This document shows positions 16,555 to 22,013 of a DNA stretch of 22,013 nt, piece by piece. The translations under genes were made by a program, and so were the position numbers. The first letter of the stretch is position 1. The number at the start of each line of letters is the position of its first letter. Origin of the DNA: Candidatus Rokuibacteriota bacterium (GTDB lineage: Bacteria > Methylomirabilota > Methylomirabilia > Rokubacteriales > JACPHL01); contig JACPHL010000292.1 in assembly GCA_016188625.1 (NCBI GenBank), positions 1 through 22,013 of the forward strand, given 5' to 3'. The notes below the pieces were generated by a model, which saw only the letters and a list, made by a program, of their open reading frames with translations, ran no database searches and was not told the DNA's origin.

Positions 16555-18240
16555 TTATGAGACCCCCCGCGGAAGCCCCGGGAAGCTCAGCACGAAGGTA
16601 GTTCCCGTTCCCAATTCCGACTGCACGTCCACGGTCCCCTGGTGGTCTCGGATGATCCCGTAGCTCACCGAGAGCCCGAGACCGGTCCCGCCCGGCTTCG
16701 TCGTGTAGAACGGATCGAAGATCTTCGGGAGCGCCTCGGCCGGGATCCCCGAGCCAGTGTCGGCGATCACGAGCCGGAGCCAGCCCGGCCGGTCGGGTAT
16801 CTGGCCCGTTTCGAGCCGGATCTCGCCGCCGCCCGGCATGGCGTCTCGCGCGTTGGTCAGGAGGTTCAGGACGACCTGCTGGAGCGCGTTGGGATCCCCC
16901 AGGAGTCGCGGCAACGCCCGATCCAGCCGGGCGGTGATCCGGATTCCCTCCTTGGTCGCCTGCTTCTCCAGCAGCAGCAGCGTCTCCTCCACGACGCGGT
17001 TCAGGTCCACCGGCCCGCGTTCCCCTGGGGACTGCCGGGCGAAGGAGAGCAACCCCTGGGCGATCCGCGCGACCCGCTGCACGTTCCGGTAGATGACCTG
17101 GAGGTCGTCGCGGACCTGCTGGGGCAGGCCATAGCGCTCCACCTCCAGGGCTATCAGCTCGATGCGGGAGGAGATGATACCGAGGGGGTTGTTCAGCTCG
17201 TGGGCCAGCCCGGCGGAGAGCGTTCCCATGGCCGCGAGTTTTTCGACCTGGCGGGCCACGCGCTCCAGCTCGACCCGCTCGGTGATGTCCTCGATCAGCA
17301 AGACGACGCCGGCCGGGGCGGCGCCCTCCTTCAGCAGGCTCCCCTTGATGTTCAGGACCACGCGTCCGCTACGCAGCGTCTCGTGCTCGAGGGCTTCCAG
17401 GGCGAATTCTTCGGCCTCGCCTCGCAGTAGTCGCTCCACCGGCCCCGCCAGCCCCTCGCTCTTGAGGTTCGGGAAGATCTCGAAGAATGGCCGGCGGAGT
17501 GCCTCGTCGGCTTTGACGTCGTAGCGCGTTTCCAGGGCGGGATTCCACGCGATGACCCGGCCCTCCGGGTCGAGCACGACGAGCCCGTCGCGGAGACTCT
17601 CCACCACGTTCCGGATGAACGCCTCCCGGGCACGGACCTCCTGGCCGAGGCGCGCGACCTCCAGCCGCTCCCGCGCCTCCACGTCAGCGAGGACGCCGAC
17701 GACGATGGCCGTGCCGAGCAGCCCGGCGACGCGGATGGCCACGTTGGCCACCTCGATCTCGGCCAGCGTGGGCCACACGACGGCGAGGTACGCCGCCGAC
17801 GCGCCTCCGGCGACGAGGACACCAAGGGCCATCCCGTAGTAGTACGACTGAAGCCCGGCGATCAGCAGGAGCGCCAGAAAGAGGATGCTCCGGGCCCCGC
17901 CAGTGAGGTGAATCAGCAGGAGGGCGAAGCCGAGGTCAACCAGGAGAACCGGGACGTGCAGGTACAGGACGAACCGCGGGCGTCGCCAGAGCAGGGCGTA
18001 AAGCCCGCAACTGTACGCGGCAAAGGCGCCCATCGCCACCGCCGTCGCACCCCAGTTCGGGAAGTCCGCGGGGGCCAGCGCGATCCAGACCAGGCCCGCA
18101 CTGATCGCCAGCCCGCGCAGAAGGGGAAGCGCCAGGTAGCGGACACCGCCGAGGTGGCGGGCGATCCGCTCGATTAACAAAATGAGATCCACTAGATTTA
18201 AATGCGCCCGGCATTCCGGTGAAGTCCATAGTGTCATCAC
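16555..18240 (-). CDS. Membrane-bound PAS sensor histidine kinase (NtrB-like catalytic region)
   Basis: This 561-residue kinase has about six hydrophobic segments between residues 38 and 186, a short coiled linker (187-207), a PAS domain (about 206-325), and a HisKA/HATPase core. The phospho-acceptor is H347 in GLAHELNNPLG. The ATPase shows the N-box NLLTNARDA (459-467), G1 DTGSGIP (494-500), F-box FDPFYTTK (508-515) and G2 GGTGLGLS (517-524). The signal is unknown. No response regulator is in the window, so it is an orphan here. The start is uncertain: GTG 18240 or ATG 18237, both with GAGG too close; GTG 18192 is also possible. It lies 81 bases downstream of cobA on the same strand and converges with the amino acid operon. 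Its A/T-richer start region stands out from its neighbours. Confidence 0.9.
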   Translation of the reverse strand: MMTLWTSPECRAHLNLVDLILLIERIARHLGGVRYLALPLLRGLAISAGLVWIALAPADFPNWGATAVAMGAFAAYSCGLYALLWRRPRFVLYLHVPVLLVDLGFALLLIHLTGGARSILFLALLLIAGLQSYYYGMALGVLVAGGASAAYLAVVWPTLAEIEVANVAIRVAGLLGTAIVVGVLADVEARERLEVARLGQEVRAREAFIRNVVESLRDGLVVLDPEGRVIAWNPALETRYDVKADEALRRPFFEIFPNLKSEGLAGPVERLLRGEAEEFALEALEHETLRSGRVVLNIKGSLLKEGAAPAGVVLLIEDITERVELERVARQVEKLAAMGTLSAGLAHELNNPLGIISSRIELIALEVERYGLPQQVRDDLQVIYRNVQRVARIAQGLLSFARQSPGERGPVDLNRVVEETLLLLEKQATKEGIRITARLDRALPRLLGDPNALQQVVLNLLTNARDAMPGGGEIRLETGQIPDRPGWLRLVIADTGSGIPAEALPKIFDPFYTTKPGGTGLGLSVSYGIIRDHQGTVDVQSELGTGTTFVLSFPGLPRGVS

Positions 18241-18321
18241 CTCAATCTGATGAGATGAGCGGCCCAGACGCGGCGATCCAGGCTCATTCGTCGGCCGTCC
18301 CCGGATGGGGCCGGCGCGTCG

Positions 18322-19137
18322 TCAGCCCAAAACGCCCGCTTCCCGCTCGAGGAGCTCCCGCATGGACACAGGGGGGAGGTCGGCCGAGGCGCCCTCGAAC
18401 CACCGCAGGCGGTCCCGGAGCCGGACCACCTCGCCGATGACCGCGACCACCGGGGGCTCGAGCCCGGCGGCCCGCGCCCGAGCGACGATGTCGGCGAGGA
18501 CGCCGGTGACCGTTTCCTGCTCCGCGGTGGTCCCCCAGCGGATCAGCGCCACCGGCGTGTCCGGGGAGCGGCCGTGGGCGAGGAGGCTCGCCACGATCGC
18601 CGGGAGGGCGCGCACCCCCATCAGGACGACCAGGGTGTCCACGGCGCTCGCCAGGCGCGCCCAGTCCACGGCGGAGCCGTCCTTCGAGGCGTCCTCGTGA
18701 CCGGTGACGACGGCGAAGGAGGAGGAGAGCCCTCGGTGCGTGACCGGGATGCCGGCGTAGGCCGGGACCGCGATGGCCGAGCTGACGCCGGGGACGACCT
18801 CGAAGGGGATCCCCGCCGCGGCCAGGGCGGCCGCCTCCTCGCCCCCCCGGCCGAAGACGAACGGGTCCCCTCCTTTCAGCCTCACGACGCGCCGGCCGCG
18901 GCGGGCGTGGGCGATGAGGAGGGCGTGGATCTCGGCCTGGGGGAGGTAGTGGCTGCCGGCGAGCTTGCCCGCGAAGACGCGGAGGGCCTCCGGGGGGGCC
19001 TCGTCCAGGAGGATCGGGTTGACCAGACGGTCGTAGACGACCACCTCGGCCCTCCGCAGCAGCTCGAGGCCGCGGACGGTCAGGAGCCCGGGATCCCCGG
19101 GGCCCGCGCCGACCAGGGCCACGCGGCCTACCCCCAC
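18322..19137 (-). CDS. cobA: Uroporphyrinogen-III C-methyltransferase (SUMT)
   Basis: This 271-residue enzyme methylates uroporphyrinogen III twice, using S-adenosylmethionine, to give precorrin-2 for siroheme and cobalamin. Motifs in order: [11 protein letters not shown] (10-20), YDRLVN (35-40), [17 protein letters not shown] (85-101), VVPGVSSA (114-121) and PVTHRG (131-136). GTG 19137 is the start, with GGGGGTG six bases before it; it overlaps the end of the precorrin-2 dehydrogenase gene by 10 bases in another frame, so the two are separate proteins and not a CysG fusion. Longer frames upstream are antisense-like. Its place after the reductase and dehydrogenase points to siroheme supply. 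Confidence 0.95.
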   Translation of the reverse strand: MGVGRVALVGAGPGDPGLLTVRGLELLRRAEVVVYDRLVNPILLDEAPPEALRVFAGKLAGSHYLPQAEIHALLIAHARRGRRVVRLKGGDPFVFGRGGEEAAALAAAGIPFEVVPGVSSAIAVPAYAGIPVTHRGLSSSFAVVTGHEDASKDGSAVDWARLASAVDTLVVLMGVRALPAIVASLLAHGRSPDTPVALIRWGTTAEQETVTGVLADIVARARAAGLEPPVVAVIGEVVRLRDRLRWFEGASADLPPVSMRELLEREAGVLG

Positions 19138-19763
19138 GGCGGCACCCCCAGCCGGGCCAGGAGGTGCGCCCGGGCCTCGGCGCGTCGCCCCTCGGCGACG
19201 AGCCGGCGCAGGTCGGCGTCGAGCGCCGCGCGCCAGCGCTCGGGGCCGGGCGCCTCCCGGCGGCCGCGCAGCTCGCGCCGGACCGCGGCGACGACCTCGA
19301 CGAGCGCGGCGTAGTCGTCGGTGACATGGCGCTCCAGCTCCTCCCGGACGGCCCGGGAGAGCGCGGGGCTCGCGCCGCCGGTGGCCACCGCGACCACCAG
19401 CTCGCCCCGCCGCAGGAGGGAGGGGAGGATGAAGTCCGAGTGGGCGGGGTCGTCCGCGGCGTTGACCCACACCCCGCGCGCCCGCCCCTCCCGGGCGACG
19501 GCCGCGGTGACCGCGCCGTCGTCCGTGGCGACGAAGGCGAGCCGGTAGCCGGCGAGATCGCCGGGGCGATAGGCCCGCCCGAGGTGGCGGATGCGCCCGT
19601 CCCGGGCCAGGGCCTCCAGATCGGGGCCCAGGGTGGGGCTGATCACGGTCACCTCGGCGCCGACGGCCCGCAGGCCCGCGACCTTCCGTCCCGCCACGGC
19701 GCCGCCCCCGATGACGAGGCAAGGCTCGCCGGCCAGCTCGAGGACGATCGGGTAGGATCCCAC
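19128..19763 (-). CDS. Precorrin-2 dehydrogenase / sirohydrochlorin ferrochelatase (CysG N-terminal, Met8-like)
   Basis: This 211-residue protein matches the N-terminal half of CysG. It opens with [28 protein letters not shown] (4-31), the NAD-binding segment, and has the [30 protein letters not shown] block (101-130) that contains the catalytic aspartate (D104 or D105). It oxidises precorrin-2 to sirohydrochlorin and may insert iron to make siroheme. Two GTG codons compete: 19769 overlaps the reductase stop, but GGAGG is only one base away from it; 19763 has GGAGG seven bases upstream and is chosen. The gap to the reductase stop is then two bases, so the genes are coupled. Confidence 0.92.
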   Translation of the reverse strand: MGSYPIVLELAGEPCLVIGGGAVAGRKVAGLRAVGAEVTVISPTLGPDLEALARDGRIRHLGRAYRPGDLAGYRLAFVATDDGAVTAAVAREGRARGVWVNAADDPAHSDFILPSLLRRGELVVAVATGGASPALSRAVREELERHVTDDYAALVEVVAAVRRELRGRREAPGPERWRAALDADLRRLVAEGRRAEARAHLLARLGVPPWG

Positions 19764-19765
19764 CG

Positions 19766-21463
19766 TCACCCCTCCACGCCGTGGGGCGGCCGCCCCGGCG
19801 AGGGATCGCGGGCGACCGCGGCGAGGGGCTCGCCGGCCAGCAGGGCCCGCAGCTCGTCGTCGGTGTGCCGGGCCGCGAATTGCCGGAAATTCTCCCCCTC
19901 CCGCCGCGTGGCGAGATAGGCCCGGAGGAGCCGCTCGATCGCCTCGGGCACCTCCAGAGCGGGGATCCGGTAGCCGATGGGACGGGCCGTGGCCTGGTGC
20001 CGGCCGACGGCCCCGCCCACGCAGAAGAAGTAGGCGTCCACCAGCCTGCCGTCCACCCTCACCTTCTTCCCCTCGATCCCGATGTCGGCGATCCAGTGCT
20101 GCCCGCAGCTGTTGGGGCACCCGGTGACGTGGAGCTTCACGTGCTGGTCGAAGCCCGGGAGCCGGGCCTCGAGCTCCTCCACCAGCCAGCGGGCGAAGCC
20201 CTTGGTCTCGGTCAGGGCGAGCTTGCAGAACTCGCTGCCGGTGCAGGCGATGGTCCCCCGCCAGAACGGCGAGGCGTCGAGCCGGAGGCCCGCGGCCTCG
20301 GCCTCCCCGGCCAGGGCGCGCGCCCGCCGCCGCGGGACGTTCAGGAGGAGGAGGTTCTGCATGGTGGTGATCCTGAGCTCCCCGGTCCCGTAGCGGTCGG
20401 CGAGGGCGGCCGCGGCGCGCATCTCGCCCGGCGTGATCCGCCCGCGCAGGACGACGAGCCCGGCGTACACGTACCCCTCCTGCCGCTGGGGATGGATCCC
20501 GACGTGGTCCCGGTAGACGTCCTCGGGCGGCTCTTCAGGGACCGCCGGGGCGAGCCGGAGGCCCAGCCGGGTCTCGAGCTCCGCCAGGAAGCGCTCCGCG
20601 GTCCAGCCGTGCTGGAGGAAGAGGAACTTCAGGCGCGCCTTCTCGCGGTTCTGGCGGAGGACCTCGCTCTCCCGGAAGATCTCCGAGATCCCCCTGACCA
20701 CCGGGAGCACCTGGTTCCAGCGGACGAAGGCGTCGAGCCGCACGCCGAGGTGGGGGGCGGTCGAGAGCCCCCCGCCGACCCGCACCGAGAAGCCGACCTC
20801 GCCGGTCCCGGGGTGCCGGAGGGCGGTCATCCCGATGTCGTTGATCTCGGGGTAGGAGCACCAGACCCGGCAGCCCGTGATCGAGATCTTGTACTTCCTC
20901 GGCAGGTTGTAGAAGGCCGGGTTGCCGTTCAGCATCCGGGTCGCCGCGTGGACGAGCGGCGAGGCGTCAACGATCTCCTCGGCGTCCACGCCGGCCAGCG
21001 GGCAGCCGGTGACGTTGCGCGTGTCGTCGCCGCAGGCCCCCATGGTGGTGAGCCCGCCCCGGACCAGCTCCTGGAGCAGCGCCGGGAGCTCCTCGAGGCG
21101 CACCCAGTGGAGCTGGACGTTCTGGCGGACGGTCAGGTCGGCCACCCCGCGGGCGTGCCGCTCGGCCAGGTCGGCGAGGGTGCGGAGCTGGTGGGAGAGG
21201 AGGATCCCGTTGGGGATCCGGATCCGCACCATGAAGTAGGGGACGGCCCTCCCCTCGCCCCCCTTCCCGCCGACCGCGCCGACCCCGTCGCCCTGGGTGT
21301 AGACGCCCCACCAGCGGAAGTAGGTGTTGAGCCACTCGGGCGGGATCGCCTCGTACCCCTCGCGCGCGAACCGGAGGATCTCCTGGAAGTGCTCCCAGGG
21401 ATTCAGCTCGCGCTTGAGCCGCTCGATCCGTTGGGCCTTCGTCTCTTTGAGCGGTTCTCCCAT
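19766..21463 (-). CDS. Ferredoxin-dependent sulfite (or nitrite) reductase, siroheme/[4Fe-4S]
   Basis: This 565-residue reductase carries the siroheme/[4Fe-4S] ligands C407-X5-C413 ([11 protein letters not shown]) and C449-X3-C453 (TGCPNSCGQ). Probable substrate-binding basic residues are R149 (DDTRNVTG), K190 and K192 (RKYKISITG). The N-terminal ferredoxin-like half has RWWGVYTQ and RQNVQLHW. Y55 and C144 appear to match, from memory, the Tyr-Cys pair near the siroheme in Mycobacterium SirA, which would favour sulfite; the TETKGFA and SCGQ stretches also resemble nitrite reductases. It makes sulfide or ammonia by six-electron reduction. Its two downstream genes make siroheme. No nitrate or sulfate gene is in the window to settle the substrate. 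Confidence 0.9.
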   Translation of the reverse strand: MGEPLKETKAQRIERLKRELNPWEHFQEILRFAREGYEAIPPEWLNTYFRWWGVYTQGDGVGAVGGKGGEGRAVPYFMVRIRIPNGILLSHQLRTLADLAERHARGVADLTVRQNVQLHWVRLEELPALLQELVRGGLTTMGACGDDTRNVTGCPLAGVDAEEIVDASPLVHAATRMLNGNPAFYNLPRKYKISITGCRVWCSYPEINDIGMTALRHPGTGEVGFSVRVGGGLSTAPHLGVRLDAFVRWNQVLPVVRGISEIFRESEVLRQNREKARLKFLFLQHGWTAERFLAELETRLGLRLAPAVPEEPPEDVYRDHVGIHPQRQEGYVYAGLVVLRGRITPGEMRAAAALADRYGTGELRITTMQNLLLLNVPRRRARALAGEAEAAGLRLDASPFWRGTIACTGSEFCKLALTETKGFARWLVEELEARLPGFDQHVKLHVTGCPNSCGQHWIADIGIEGKKVRVDGRLVDAYFFCVGGAVGRHQATARPIGYRIPALEVPEAIERLLRAYLATRREGENFRQFAARHTDDELRALLAGEPLAAVARDPSPGRPPHGVEG

Positions 21464-21481
21464 CGCCTGGCCTCGCGGACG

Positions 21482-21522
21482 AAAAAAGCCGAGGGCGGGG
21501 ACTCGCCCCGCCGCCCGGCTTT
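21482..21522 (-). terminator. Terminator-like hairpin between the zinc-ribbon gene and the reductase
   Basis: On the minus strand AAAGCCG pairs with CGGCTTT and, inside, GGCGGGG pairs with CCCCGCC, with a small internal bulge and a CGAGT loop. The 3' arm runs into six T residues, the form of a rho-independent terminator. It lies 38 bases after the zinc-ribbon stop and 18 bases before the reductase ATG. On the plus strand the T tract is interrupted, so the minus orientation is preferred. Because no clear promoter lies between it and the reductase, it may be a leaky terminator or an attenuator. Confidence 0.65.
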
Positions 21523-21560
21523 CCGTCTTTTGGGGACTTTCGCCTTGTCGTGCGGCCCGG

Positions 21561-21797
21561 CTACTGGCGGTACGCCAGCGGCACCTCCACCCACGCCTTA
21601 CAGCGGGGACACTTGGCGCTGGCCCGGCCGGTCGCTGCGCTCACCCGGAGGATGGCGTTCCTGACGACGATCCCCTCCTGGTCGGGGACCAGGATCTTGG
21701 CCCGGCAGATCGGGCACCGCTTGGGTCCCGTCGGCGCCGACCTCGGATGCTCCTCTCGCCCCACGACCCCCCCCGCGTCAGTCTGAGCCGATTGCAC
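21561..21797 (-). CDS. Small zinc-ribbon protein of unknown function
   Basis: A frame of 78 codons encodes a protein with two CXXC knuckles, C28-P-I-C31 and C63-P-R-C66, 31 residues apart, a likely zinc ribbon. The middle (QEGIVVRNAILRVSAATGRA) looks like two beta-strands. It is not recognised as a named family; function unknown. The start is uncertain: GTG 21797 has no ribosome site and would lie only about 8 bases after the predicted transcription start, while GTG 21764 follows a run of eight G residues and leaves both knuckles intact (67 residues). The promoter upstream and the hairpin downstream suggest its own short transcript, perhaps reading through to the reductase. Confidence 0.65.
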   Translation of the reverse strand: MQSAQTDAGGVVGREEHPRSAPTGPKRCPICRAKILVPDQEGIVVRNAILRVSAATGRASAKCPRCKAWVEVPLAYRQ

Positions 21798-21811
21798 GGT
21801 CTGTCTAGAGA

Positions 21812-21840
21812 AAACTAACTATTCCGATCGGTAATGTCAA
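21812..21840 (-). promoter_or_regulatory. Sigma70-type promoter with a palindrome in the spacer
   Basis: On the minus strand a perfect TTGACA (21840-21835) is followed by a 17-base spacer and TAGTTT (21817-21812, keeping T1, A2 and T6 of the -10). The spacer contains CCGATCGG, flanked by ATT and AAT-like arms, a partly palindromic site well placed for a repressor. The surrounding ~45 bases are the only A/T-rich patch in the last kilobase. It would drive the zinc-ribbon gene and, by read-through, the reductase and siroheme genes. Confidence 0.6.
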
Positions 21841-22013
21841 GAACAATTTTCCCCGTCTCCAAGGGCTGACGCCTGTCGCCGGTCCCGTACGCCCGGCGCC
21901 CCCAGGGAGACCTCGGCCCCGAGCGGCACGTTAAGCGGAACGGCGCGGGTCCCCGCCGTGAGCGAGCCGGGTGGGGAAGCCGGCTCGCGGGCGGAACACG
22001 ACCAGGAGGGGCC
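21841..22013. other. Structured non-coding right edge; possible leader of a plus-strand gene beyond the window
   Basis: No complete gene is seen. Two GC-rich hairpins lie in tandem: CGGCG/CGCCG (21941-21945 with 21954-21958) and a perfect 9-base stem GCGAGCCGG/CCGGCTCGC (21962-21970 with 21980-21988). AGGAGG at 22003-22008 could be a ribosome site for a plus-strand gene starting just past the edge. A GTG at 21958 also opens a frame to the edge. The order TTAAGCGGAA, GGGTCCCCGCCGTGA, GGGGAAGCC, ACCAGGAGG loosely recalls the core of a cobalamin riboswitch, but the match is partial and key segments look shortened. Confidence 0.3.

Noticed and set aside
18322-19763. A fused CysG-type siroheme synthase
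   Set aside because: The dehydrogenase and methyltransferase are in different frames with a 10-base overlap and separate start signals.
21464-21560. A c-di-GMP-I riboswitch, suggested by GAAAG...GACGGAAAGCC on the minus strand
   Set aside because: Only a few bases match, the upstream conserved half would fall in the zinc-ribbon gene, and the segment is better explained as a terminator hairpin.

Overview
This is a very GC-rich bacterial window with tightly packed genes, many GTG starts and many 4-bp stop/start overlaps. The gene content (a large branched-chain-type ABC uptake cassette, a ferredoxin-type 2-oxoacid oxidoreductase, a PaaK-type ligase, an alaC-hom-thrC-lysC cluster and a siroheme-dependent reductase) would suit an uncultivated soil or subsurface lineage such as Methylomirabilota/Rokubacteria or a former deltaproteobacterial group. 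That placement is inference; no phylogenetic marker gene is present.

Region A (1-11453) looks like an aromatic-acid or 2-oxoacid uptake and catabolism locus. A crotonase-family hydratase (minus strand, 213-983) is divergent from a four-gene 2-oxoacid:acceptor oxidoreductase (gamma, a fused flavin/NAD(P)/ferredoxin subunit, alpha, beta; 1326-5606). A Liv-type ABC transporter follows (binding protein, two permeases, two ATPases; 5759-10076), then a phenylacetate-CoA ligase (10131-11453). The subunit set resembles phenylglyoxylate:NAD oxidoreductase (PadEFGHI) and the ligase resembles PadJ/PaaK. A working model is import of an aromatic acid, conversion to a CoA thioester and NAD(P)H production. 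The livG ATPase gene is broken: the middle of the protein is missing and a 40-bp direct repeat marks the junction.

Region B (11468-16504) starts with a clear sigma70-type promoter. It carries alaC-like aminotransferase, hom, thrC and lysC on the plus strand, an aspartate-family amino acid operon, followed by a possible 42-residue membrane protein.

Region C (16555-21840, minus strand) reads, from right to left: a consensus-like promoter with a palindrome in its spacer, a small zinc-ribbon protein, a terminator-like hairpin, a ferredoxin-type sulfite/nitrite reductase, precorrin-2 dehydrogenase, uroporphyrinogen-III methyltransferase (the last two make siroheme for the reductase), and a membrane PAS histidine kinase with no response regulator in the window. 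The final ~170 bases are non-coding, contain two GC-rich hairpins and slightly resemble a cobalamin riboswitch; a gene may begin just past the right edge.

No tRNA, rRNA, CRISPR array, transposase or phage gene was seen.
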